64,000 nucleotides of DNA from BCD1 sp965230565 (GTDB taxonomy: Bacteria > Bacteroidota > Bacteroidia > Chitinophagales > Saprospiraceae). Position numbers and translations under genes: made by a program. This document shows, piece after piece, positions 55,831 to 64,000 of this stretch (position 1 is its first letter; each line of letters opens with the position of its first letter). The notes beneath the pieces were generated by a model. That model searched no databases, was not told the origin of the DNA, and worked only from the letters and a program-made list of their open reading frames with translations. Where the stretch lies: positions 744,001 to 808,000 of the forward strand of contig CBDDLH010000016.1 of the NCBI GenBank assembly GCA_965230565.1, given 5' to 3'.

Positions 55831-56346
55831 ATGCGCATTTTCCTTTTGGGTTTTATGGGTTCCGGTAAATCCTACACCGGGGTACGATTAGCTCAACAAC
55901 TCAGCTACCCCTTTGTTGATCTCGACAATTACATTGAAGACCAACAAGGGAAATCCATCGACCAAATTTTTGAAGAAAGCGGAGAAGATACCTTTCGACA
56001 GAACGAAAGTGACGCCTTAAAATCCATGAATACCTTTGAAAATGTGGTCGTTGCCTGCGGAGGAGGCACCCCATGTTTTTTTGACAATATGGATTGGATG
56101 AAGAAGCATGGCACCACCATTTTCCTCGACCTTCCGCCAACTATTCTTGAAAAACGCCTTTTGATCGGCATGGAACATCGGCCCTTGATTAAAAACCTGA
56201 ATAAAAAAGGCGAATTACTTACCTATATTGAAAACAAACTCTCTGAAAGAAAAGCTTTTTATCAAAAAGCAGATATTATTTACAATCCGGATAATGAAAC
56301 GCTTGACCCGTGGATTGCCCTGGAACACTGGGTTTTATTCGGCTAA
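55831..56346 (+). CDS. aroK: Shikimate kinase
   Basis: A 171-residue cytoplasmic kinase for shikimate to shikimate-3-phosphate in aromatic amino acid synthesis. The ATG at 55831 (MRIFLLGFMGSGKS) is preferred over an upstream one that adds 13 residues before the family start. The Walker A is GFMGSGKSYTG, the shikimate-binding DxD motif is VDLDNYIED, and the substrate loop is VVACGGGTPCF. The lid carries GMEHRPLI, with the expected Arg. Length is normal. Divergent from the DUF1573 gene; the methyltransferase gene begins 28 bp downstream, perhaps in the same transcript. Confidence 0.95.
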   Translation: MRIFLLGFMGSGKSYTGVRLAQQLSYPFVDLDNYIEDQQGKSIDQIFEESGEDTFRQNESDALKSMNTFENVVVACGGGTPCFFDNMDWMKKHGTTIFLDLPPTILEKRLLIGMEHRPLIKNLNKKGELLTYIENKLSERKAFYQKADIIYNPDNETLDPWIALEHWVLFG

Positions 56347-56374
56347 GTTTTTTTCAAAATCTACAATATCAACA

Positions 56375-57142
56375 ATGAAGAGACCTATTAGAGAACGTCT
56401 TTTTATGGCATGGTACTGGTATATCAGTACTATAGACAAGGAAGGTGAAATTACCTACATGAATTATGGACATGATGGTGACGGCGAAAATCTGGACTTA
56501 AAACCTGAAGAAGAAAAAGATCGATATGCCATCCAGCTTTATCACCATATGGCGACAAAAATCAATTTGTCAAAGAAATCTGTTTTAGAAGTTGGTTGCG
56601 GCCGTGGAGGTGGGCTTAATTTCATAAAAGGTCGATTAGCCCCGGGAAGCGTTACAGGATTAGATCTGAATGAAAAAGCTATTAAATTTTGCCAAAATTA
56701 CCATTGCCAGGAAAATGCCACCTATGTCCAGGGAGATGCGCAGAACTTACCCTTTGAAAATAATTCATTTGATATTATTTTAAATGTAGAATCATCACAT
56801 CGATACCCTGAACCACAATTGTTTTTCGAAGAAGTTTACAGAGTATTGAGACCAGGGGGATATTTTTTATTCACTGACTTCAGAAAAGATACCGCCATTG
56901 AAATACTGGAAGATCAAATTTCGGAAAGCAAACTCAAAACCGAAGAAAAAAGGGATATTTCCAAAAATGTACTCAGGGCTCTGGATCTGGCTACACCTGA
57001 GCGAGAAAAACTGATTAACAAACTTGCACCGCGAATATTCAAAGGATTAGCAAAAAAATTTGCTGCCACCCCAGGTACGCCTACATACGAAAAGTTTGCT
57101 GATGGAAGATTTGTCTACCTTACTTATGTACTAAATAAATAA
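56375..57142 (+). CDS. Class I SAM-dependent methyltransferase, Methyltransf_11 type
   Basis: A 255-residue methyltransferase. The ATG at 56375 (MKRPIRERLFMAWYW) is chosen because the longer frame overlaps aroK and has no family sequence. Motif I is VLEVGCGRGGGLNFIKGRL, motif II GLDLNEKAIKFCQ, and motif IV/post I YVQGDAQNLPFENNSFDIILNVESSHRYP, with EVYRVLRPGGYFLFTDFR after it. The layout is like the phthiotriolone/rebeccamycin O-methyltransferase group, but the substrate is unknown. It ends one base before the convergent MATE gene stop. Confidence 0.88.
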   Translation: MKRPIRERLFMAWYWYISTIDKEGEITYMNYGHDGDGENLDLKPEEEKDRYAIQLYHHMATKINLSKKSVLEVGCGRGGGLNFIKGRLAPGSVTGLDLNEKAIKFCQNYHCQENATYVQGDAQNLPFENNSFDIILNVESSHRYPEPQLFFEEVYRVLRPGGYFLFTDFRKDTAIEILEDQISESKLKTEEKRDISKNVLRALDLATPEREKLINKLAPRIFKGLAKKFAATPGTPTYEKFADGRFVYLTYVLNK

Positions 57143-57143
57143 G

Positions 57144-58481
57144 CTATACCTGAAGTATATGCCACTGCCTGGACCTCAAATACCAGACGGACAACAGGAA
57201 GATGACGACCCAGTAAAACATTTCTGCCGCCCAGGCCCACTCAAGACCACCGTTCGTATAATTTACCTCAATGTAAATGTAAATCAGATAGCCAATGGCG
57301 CAGGCAAGCTGAATTTTGAAACCATAATACGTTGCCCCTGTACCTGCCAGCCCATTGAAATAAACCCCACCGATGGAAAATGCCGTCAAAATGCCCACCA
57401 GTACATAAAATACATTTCGGGCCTCATCGATCAGGGCCGGATTTTCCCCGCCAAGTAATGGATACAATATCTCATGTGGAAATAAAACTACCGGCAGCGT
57501 TAACACCATCGTAAACAACCAGGATATTTTTGCAGTTTTCCAGATGATCGGTAAAACGGCCTGCCTTTTCTGCATGCCGATGAAATTACTGACCATCGTA
57601 TTAACTCCCGTTGAGAATCCCCAGGTCGGTATGGATAACACCAGGTAAACCATCCGGACCAGGTTTGTTATGGCCAGTGGTCGCTCTCCCAGATTTTCAA
57701 CTATACTGAAGAAAACAAACCAACTTCCTAAGCCGACCAAAGCCTGCATGACCATAGGTGTGGATAGTCGGTATTGCATCCGGATAAGCTCCATGTCAAT
57801 GGAAGGCAACCGGAACAATGCATAACCCCTCGATTTCTTATCTAATAAAATAAATACAATAAAGACTATAAAAGCAACAACCTCCGCAATAGTACTTGCC
57901 AGCCCTGCTCCGGCAATACCCATTTCCGGAAATCCCCAGTTTCCGAAGACAAGGCCATAGTCAAGACCAATATTAAAAGCAGCAAGGAATATCGCGTCAA
58001 CAAGAATAAACCAGGTACGGGCAATGCCTGTATATAAAGCAATGATGGCGACTCCTGCGTAGGAGAAAAACACTCCCCAGGATCGATATTCGATATACTC
58101 AAGGCTTTTTTGAAAGATAATGTCGGAATCGACAAATAACTGGAAGAAATAATAACAGCCATATTGCATGAAAAGGAACATGAACAGTGCCAGCCCTAAT
58201 TCATAGTACAACATTGCATAGAAGGTGCGCCCAACCTGCATCGGGTTCTTCTCCCCTATCCTTCTCGCGATCATGATCTGTCCTCCACGGGAAAACCCAA
58301 AACCAATGGCTGCAATAATCAGGTAAAAGACGCTGGCAAAACCTATAGAAGCAAAATCTTCTTCACTGACATGATAAAGAAATACGCTATCTGTTAATGC
58401 AATGACGTTTTGCGCCGCGCTCCCCAACATTATTGGTGCTGAAATGGATAGAATTCTGCCGTATGAAGTGTTACTCCTCAT
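57144..58481 (-). CDS. MATE-family multidrug/metabolite exporter
   Basis: A 445-residue inner-membrane exporter with about 12 membrane segments in two homologous halves. ATG at 58481 (MRSNTSYGRILSISAPIMLGSAAQ) is chosen; the frame stays open for 71 more codons upstream, but that part overlaps the divergent ptrB region and is not MATE-like. Family sequences: ISAPIMLGSAAQNVIALTDSVFL, GFGFSRGGQIMIARRIGEKNP and WGFSTGVNTMVSNFIG. It uses a Na+ or H+ gradient to export cationic compounds or metabolites. Substrate unknown. Confidence 0.92.
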   Translation of the reverse strand: MRSNTSYGRILSISAPIMLGSAAQNVIALTDSVFLYHVSEEDFASIGFASVFYLIIAAIGFGFSRGGQIMIARRIGEKNPMQVGRTFYAMLYYELGLALFMFLFMQYGCYYFFQLFVDSDIIFQKSLEYIEYRSWGVFFSYAGVAIIALYTGIARTWFILVDAIFLAAFNIGLDYGLVFGNWGFPEMGIAGAGLASTIAEVVAFIVFIVFILLDKKSRGYALFRLPSIDMELIRMQYRLSTPMVMQALVGLGSWFVFFSIVENLGERPLAITNLVRMVYLVLSIPTWGFSTGVNTMVSNFIGMQKRQAVLPIIWKTAKISWLFTMVLTLPVVLFPHEILYPLLGGENPALIDEARNVFYVLVGILTAFSIGGVYFNGLAGTGATYYGFKIQLACAIGYLIYIYIEVNYTNGGLEWAWAAEMFYWVVIFLLSVWYLRSRQWHILQV

Positions 58482-58626
58482 ATGTTGCAAATGTAAGATT
58501 AATAACACTAAAATTGTAACCATACCCACTATTCCCTTCAACTGTTTTTTAGGCGGAAACTTTTTCTTTAATTTGCATCTATTACTATAAATCGAAAGAA
58601 GCTCATCCGGAATTAAATAAACTTTT

Positions 58627-60673
58627 ATGCAATCATCAAAAAATGCTCCACAAGCCAAAAAAATAAAAAAGGAACTCACCATCCACGGTGACACAAGGAT
58701 CGATAACTATTTCTGGTTAAATGACAGAGAAAATAAGGATGTCATCGACTACCTGAACCAGGAAAATGAGTACCTCGAGGAAAACCTGGCCCATATCAAA
58801 GATTTCAGGGAAGAGTTATTCCAGGAAATGAAAGGTCGAATCAAAGAAGACGACCAATCCGTTCCTTATAAAGACAATGGTTATTTTTACATCACCCGCT
58901 ATGAAACGGGTAAAGAATATCCGATCTACTCCCGCAAAAAAGAAAACCTCGACGCTCAGGAAGAAATCCTGCTCAATGTGAATGATCTGGCAAAAGACTT
59001 TGCCTATTTTAAAGTTGGAGGATTTGAAGTAAGCCTTGACAATAAACTAATGGCCTACAGTGAAGATACCGTCAGTCGTCGTATTTACACCATCAGGTTT
59101 AAAAACCTGGAAACAGGAGAAATGCTGGAAGATATCATTCCCAATACTTCCGGAAATATCGTCTGGGCCAATGATAATGAAACATTATTTTATGCCGTAA
59201 AAGACGATGCTCTGCGCCCGTATAAGATTTTCAGACATAAACTGGGAACACCTGTTTCTGAAGATGTGGAAGTCTGGCATGAAGCTGATGATACCTTCAG
59301 AACCTTTATTTACAAAACCAAATCAGACAAATTCCTGATCATTGGCTCGGTTCAGTCCATAACTTCTGAATATAGAATTTTAGATGCCAATCACCCCGAG
59401 GGGGATTTCAATATCTTCCAAAAGAGAACAAGAGGGCTGGAATACGACCTCGCTCATTTCAAAGATGAATTTTTTGTCAGAACAAACCTGGATGCCAGGA
59501 ATTTCAGGTTGATGAAAACTTCCATTGCAGCCACCGAAAAAGATAATTGGACAGAAGTTATTCCGCATCGCGAAGATGTACTTTTGGAGGACATGGAGAT
59601 TTTCAATGATTACCTCGTGCTGTCAGAGAGAATTGAAGGAATTACACAACTACGTATTATGCCATTCTAAAGGTGATGAACATTATATTCAATTCAAGGA
59701 AGATGCCCATTTAACCGGAACTTCCGTCAACCTCGATTTTGATACAGATATTCTGCGCATCCACTATCAATCGATGACCACACCGCCGACGATTTATGAT
59801 TATAACATGCAATCCCGGGAGTTCAAATTGATGAAACAAAAAGAAGTTCTGGGCGGATTTGATGCTGCCAATTATGAGTCTGAGCGGATTTTTGTCACTG
59901 TCCGGGATGGGGCAAAAGTACCTGTTTCTATTGTTTACCGAAAAGGGTTTAAAAAGGACGGTACAGCGCCGTTGTTGGAATATGCCTATGGAAGTTATGG
60001 TCATAGCATGGAACCTTATTTCAGTTCCATCCGGTTGAGTTTGCTCGACCGTGGATTTGCTTTCGCCATAGCCCATATTCGAGGAGGGGAAGAAATGGGC
60101 CGTCACTGGTATGAGGATGGTAAACTGCTCAAAAAGAAAAACACTTTTTACGACTTTATCGATTGTGCCAAGTTCCTTGTTCAGGAAAAATACACCAGTA
60201 ATGACCGCCTTTTCGCCATGGGTGGAAGTGCCGGAGGTTTGTTGATGGGAGCAATCATCAATCTGGAGCCTGAATTATGGAAAGGGGTATTGGCTGCTGT
60301 ACCATTTGTTGATGTGGTTACGACCATGCTCGACGACAGTATTCCCCTCACGACAGGTGAATATGACGAATGGGGTAACCCAAATGACAAAGCCTATTAC
60401 GATTATATCAAATCCTATTCACCTTACGACAATGTTGAATCAAAGGATTACCCGGCAATGTTGGTGACTACGGGCCTTCATGACTCACAGGTTCAATATT
60501 GGGAACCGGCCAAATGGGTTGCCAAACTCCGGGAAATGAAAACGGATGACAATATCCTGCTGATGCATACCAATATGGATGCAGGTCATGGAGGAGCTTC
60601 CGGGCGTTTTGAATCCATAAAAGAGATTGCCCTGGAATACGCCTTTATCCTGGATCTTGCCGGAAAGATTTAG
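58627..60673 (+). pseudogene. ptrB: Oligopeptidase B (S9A), interrupted by a one-base frameshift
   Basis: A prolyl-oligopeptidase-family gene split into two frames. The first frame (58627-59670) encodes the propeller part, starting MQSSKNAPQAKKIKKELTIHG and ending ITQLRIMPF-stop. The +1 frame continues with KGDEHYIQFKEDAHLTG and contains the whole alpha/beta-hydrolase domain to 60673. The total of 2047 nt is 3n+1, so removing one base near 59662-59670 gives a 681-residue protein, the normal size of oligopeptidase B. The catalytic Ser is in FAMGGSAGGLLMG, Asp in TTGLHDSQVQYWEP and His in DAGHGGASGRFE. No other damage is seen, so it is either a young pseudogene or an assembly error. No signal peptide is seen, so cytoplasmic. 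Confidence 0.88.
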
Positions 60674-61086
60674 TTTAAAAAAAGGGAATCTCTCCTGATT
60701 GGCTATTACATCCCGAAAAACAGATAATTTAATTGACGCTGATTCCGCTGATTTTCGCAGGAACATTTGTTAGCAGGTATTCATTTCTGCGGTAATCGGC
60801 ATTATCTGCGTGAAACTTATCTATTCACACAACCTCCTTTTGTTTTACCCAATAATTTTCATATTTATACAAATTGGTAAGCAGTTTTGCATTCGGGATT
60901 TTTTCTATAGCCCATTGAAAAAAAAACCTTACATTTATCACCTGTATTTAGCCTCTCCGTTATACCTAAATGATTCTTCATTTCCCCATAAACCAGGATG
61001 CTTCCTGTGATTATTTAAAGATTCCTCCAAAGATCAAAAGACGGTTTTATTACTTTACGCAAATTTCAAACGATAACTGAAACAGT
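60674..61086. other. 413-bp non-coding gap with degenerate repeat tract
   Basis: No gene is visible. Between about 60735 and 60816 there is a degenerate tract with CGCTGATTCCGCTGATTTTCGCAGG and, inverted or shifted, TTCTGCGGTAATCGGC and ATCTGCGTGAAAC, similar to repeats found at gene ends in many environmental genomes. The last 150 bp should carry the promoter of the SusC-type gene at 61087; no clear TAnnTTTG box was found. Confidence 0.5.
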
Positions 61087-64000
61087 ATGCGGCGAATTTT
61101 ACCATTAATCATTTTTATTTTATTGGCCCAAATTTCCCTAACGGGACAAATAACAGGAACTATCACCTCTTTGGAAGACGATGAACCATTATTTGGGGTA
61201 AACATCACTATAAAAGACACTGGAACAGGTACAATTTCTGACTTTGACGGAAAATACGCCATTGACGCCCCAGCCGATGCAATTTTGATTTTCAGTTATA
61301 TAGGATTTAACACCCGGGAAATACCGGTGGATGGCAGAAGTATTATTGACGTCGTTTTAACATCAGATGCCGAACAATTGGGTGAAGTCGTGGTAACCGC
61401 ACTCGGAATCAAGCGGCAAAAAAGAGCACTTGGGTATTCTGCAGAGACGGTTGATGGAGAAAGTATTGAAAAATCAAATGCCGCAAACCTTATCTCCGCC
61501 CTCAGCGGTAAATCTGCCGGAGTCCAGATCGCCACACCCAACGGAGTCGAAGGAGGAACGACCCGGATAACCATACGTGGCAACAACAATCTCAAAGGAA
61601 ATAATCAACCGCTAATCATTGTAGATGGGATCCCATTGGAAAATGAATCGGGTTTTACAGATGTAGGCCGTGGGGTTGATTGGGGCTCTGCCATCAATAA
61701 CATTAACCCTCAGGACATTGAAACCATGAATATTCTGAAAGGCCCGACCGCTTCAGCCCTTTACGGTTCAAGAGGTGCCAATGGTGTTATCCTGATCACC
61801 ACTAAAAGAGGTCAACAACAAAAAGGGATTGGCATCACCTACAACGTTGCACACAAGATTATCCAGCCATTTCGATACAGAAAAGTGCAAAACACCTACG
61901 GTTCCGGAGGTCCGGTCAGCCTGTTGGAACCCGAATTAGAGATGAATGCCGATGGAGAATACGCTTATCCGAATAATATTCATACCAACAACGGTCCATT
62001 TGGAAAAACCACTTTTGAAACATTTGGGTTTTACTCAACCGGAGTTTCCTGGGGTCCTAAAATGGAAGGACAAATGGTGCGTTGGTGGGATGGTGAATTA
62101 AGACCCTATGACCCACAACCTGATAACCTGAAACAGTATTTTAACAACGGCCATACCACTACCCATAATCTTTCCTTTTCAGGAGGAGGCAAAATGGGTA
62201 CGATGAGGGTTTCTCTTACCAGAACGGATCACGAGGCCGTCGTTCCCAATAGTTACTTCGACCAAACCACCGCAAATATTGGTTCCAGACTGGCTATCTC
62301 CTCAAAAGTACGGGCAGACATTTCCCTTTCCTACATCAATTACAATCGGCTCAACAGCCCCACTCTGGGTGATGACAATAACGGTTCTTTCGGAAAAGGG
62401 ATTTTATATAGTTGGCCAAGAAGTTATAAGGGCCTTGAAAAAGATATCAATATTTTGGATGACGGTACCCGTAACGATTATGGCGGAAATTATCCCTTTA
62501 CTTTTTCACCTCCTCACCTTTGGTGGAACACTTATAATAATAACACAAACCTGGACAGGAATAAATTGATAGGAGGTATTTCCCTTACCTACGATGTGAC
62601 CAATTGGCTGAATATTACCGGAAAGTTAGGCCTTGATTTTACGCTTACTCAATTCGAAACAAGACATAATCCAATTGATAACCTTGGGTTACAGGGAGGA
62701 TTTTATGCCAACGAACTCGATCGGAATAAAGTGCTCAACAATGAATTTCTGATTACAGCACATAAAAAAAGTCTGTTTGGAAGGGCATTTGGTGCCAGCC
62801 TTTCTGTCGGTGGTACACAATGGCAACGGAGTCGATATGCGATCAAGGGGAGCACTACCGAATGGATCAACCCCTGGTTATTCACTTTCAATAATTACAA
62901 AGAAAGAATTGATGTTCCGATTCCGTCAGAATTTCGTTTCGATAAAAAGATCAACTCTGTTTACGGTTTCCTGAACCTCAACTTCCAGGACATTCTTTTT
63001 CTGGAATTGAGCGGTAGAAATGACTGGTCCTCAGCCTTACCAATTAATAATAACTCCTACTTCTACCCTTCTGCATCTATGAGCTTCATCTTAAGTGAAG
63101 CTGTGGACCTTCGTGTTCCATGGATCAATTTCCTGAAACTTCGTGCTGCTTACGCTGAAACGGCAACTGACACAGATCCGTTTGCCCTGGATTTCACTTA
63201 TGCAACAGGAGACTTCGGAGGCAGCCAGACAGCAACTTTGCCGACCATTATTCCCCCTTTGGAATTGAAACCGCAATTGGCGAACTCCTATGAAGCCGGA
63301 ATTAGCATGGGCTTATTCAATGACAAGGTACAACTCGACTTCACCTATTATCAGATCTGGTCTTTTGCGCAAATTCTCGACTCTCCGCTACCCGCATCTT
63401 CCGGAGCCAATTTTATTAAAATCAATACCGGCGAGATCCAGAACCAGGGCTTCGAAGGCACATTGGATATTACCTTATTACAAAAGAAAGACTTCTACTG
63501 GCAAACGGGATTGAATATCAGCAGAAACAGGAACAAGATCATCAGTCTTGGGGATGGTGCAGAAATTCTTCAACTGGCAGATATCTGGGGCCTCAACGGT
63601 CCGGCCATTGCCGTGAGGGAAGGAGAAGATTACGGAACCATAGTTGGCTATGATTATATCTACCATGAAGAAACAGGGCAACCTATTCTCAATGAAGCAG
63701 GTACTCATTATCTCTTCACCGAGAACCAGGTACCGGTTGGCAATGCTTCCCCGGATTTTACCGGAGGATGGAACATGAGATTGGGCTATAAAAATTTCAA
63801 TCTGACCACACTGGTAGATACCAAATGGGGAGGAGACATTTACGCAGGTTCCTATGTGATCGGATTGCAAACCGGGCAAAGTCCGGAGACACTTTTAGAG
63901 CGAAATGGCGGTGGCCTCTCCTACACAGACCCTGAGGGAAATCAACGCAATATCGGGGTAATTCTTGATGGAGTTTATGCCGATGGGACACCCAATGACA
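61087..64000 (+). CDS. SusC/RagA-type TonB-dependent receptor, cut by the window end
   Basis: An open frame of 971 codons with no stop before the window ends. Signal peptide MRRILPLIIFILLAQISLTG, then a carboxypeptidase-regulatory-like domain (ITGTITSLEDDEPLFGVNITIKDTGTGT in parts, to about residue 95). The plug starts at LGEVVVTALGIKRQKRALGYS, with the SusC signature LYGSRGANGVILITTKRG near 230-250. The barrel follows, and about the last 50-130 residues should lie beyond the window. The VVTALGIKR plug start marks a different SusC subgroup from the receptor at 30-3185. A susD gene is expected just outside. Substrate unknown. It is read alone here, 413 bp after ptrB. Confidence 0.95.
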   Translation, partial: MRRILPLIIFILLAQISLTGQITGTITSLEDDEPLFGVNITIKDTGTGTISDFDGKYAIDAPADAILIFSYIGFNTREIPVDGRSIIDVVLTSDAEQLGEVVVTALGIKRQKRALGYSAETVDGESIEKSNAANLISALSGKSAGVQIATPNGVEGGTTRITIRGNNNLKGNNQPLIIVDGIPLENESGFTDVGRGVDWGSAINNINPQDIETMNILKGPTASALYGSRGANGVILITTKRGQQQKGIGITYNVAHKIIQPFRYRKVQNTYGSGGPVSLLEPELEMNADGEYAYPNNIHTNNGPFGKTTFETFGFYSTGVSWGPKMEGQMVRWWDGELRPYDPQPDNLKQYFNNGHTTTHNLSFSGGGKMGTMRVSLTRTDHEAVVPNSYFDQTTANIGSRLAISSKVRADISLSYINYNRLNSPTLGDDNNGSFGKGILYSWPRSYKGLEKDINILDDGTRNDYGGNYPFTFSPPHLWWNTYNNNTNLDRNKLIGGISLTYDVTNWLNITGKLGLDFTLTQFETRHNPIDNLGLQGGFYANELDRNKVLNNEFLITAHKKSLFGRAFGASLSVGGTQWQRSRYAIKGSTTEWINPWLFTFNNYKERIDVPIPSEFRFDKKINSVYGFLNLNFQDILFLELSGRNDWSSALPINNNSYFYPSASMSFILSEAVDLRVPWINFLKLRAAYAETATDTDPFALDFTYATGDFGGSQTATLPTIIPPLELKPQLANSYEAGISMGLFNDKVQLDFTYYQIWSFAQILDSPLPASSGANFIKINTGEIQNQGFEGTLDITLLQKKDFYWQTGLNISRNRNKIISLGDGAEILQLADIWGLNGPAIAVREGEDYGTIVGYDYIYHEETGQPILNEAGTHYLFTENQVPVGNASPDFTGGWNMRLGYKNFNLTTLVDTKWGGDIYAGSYVIGLQTGQSPETLLERNGGGLSYTDPEGNQRNIGVILDGVYADGTPND

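Noticed and set aside
63478..63879. 133-codon frame on the - strand
   Set aside because: Antisense to the SusC-type receptor barrel; the receptor frame is open through the whole region.

Overview
The window is chromosomal DNA of a member of the Bacteroidota, most likely a marine or freshwater Saprospiria-type (Lewinella-like) bacterium. The evidence is the SusC/SusD pairs, secreted enzymes ending in type IX secretion (T9SS) sorting domains, AT-rich translation starts without Shine-Dalgarno sequences, and the typical DUF1573-yajC-ybbR block. I see no rRNA, tRNA, CRISPR array, prophage or intact insertion sequence. The genus is inference.

Region 1 (about 1-33.3 kb) is one large pectin locus for rhamnogalacturonan I (RG-I), joined to the pathway that burns its rhamnose. 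On the + strand lie susC, susD, a small T9SS-exported CBM-like protein, a PL11 RG lyase, a GH28 rhamnogalacturonase/polygalacturonase, a GH2 beta-galactosidase and a SASA-type acetylesterase. Converging on them on the - strand are a GH105 unsaturated-galacturonyl hydrolase, a GH106 alpha-L-rhamnosidase, an NCS1-family permease, lutC, a two-domain class II aldolase-like protein, lutB, lutA, rhamnulokinase, L-rhamnose isomerase and a bifunctional rhamnulose-1-phosphate aldolase/lactaldehyde dehydrogenase. A divergent AraC-type regulator and a GH43-like lipoprotein close the locus. The proposed flow is: RG-I binding and cutting outside the cell; trimming to rhamnose; RhaI, RhaB and RhaEW convert rhamnose to DHAP and L-lactate; LutABC oxidises lactate to pyruvate. 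Galacturonate catabolism genes are not in the window.

Region 2 (about 33.3-40.8 kb, - strand) is accessory. It holds a TIR-like/acidic-linker/short-chain-dehydrogenase fusion protein bracketed by two oppositely oriented copies of a 133-148 bp palindromic repeat, a TM2-TPR membrane protein whose SHOCT tail has been cut off by a one-base frameshift, a dynamin-like GTPase, a WbqC-family protein and a conserved protein I do not recognise.

Region 3 (40.9-58.5 kb) is mostly housekeeping: a glycosyltransferase-like protein, a TPR protein, gyrA, an ABC importer pair without a visible binding protein, two SAM methyltransferases, ppk1, an outer-membrane beta-barrel protein, a phenylacetate-CoA ligase homologue, ybbR, yajC, a DUF1573 lipoprotein, aroK and a MATE exporter.

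Region 4 (58.6-64 kb) has an oligopeptidase B gene broken by a single-base frameshift and the first 971 codons of a second SusC-type receptor that runs off the window, probably the start of another glycan locus.

The most interesting items are the repeat-bracketed TIR-SDR fusion, the aldolase-like protein whose second domain has lost its metal and catalytic residues, the NCS1 permease placed as a likely rhamnose-pathway transporter, and the two frameshifts (real decay or assembly errors).
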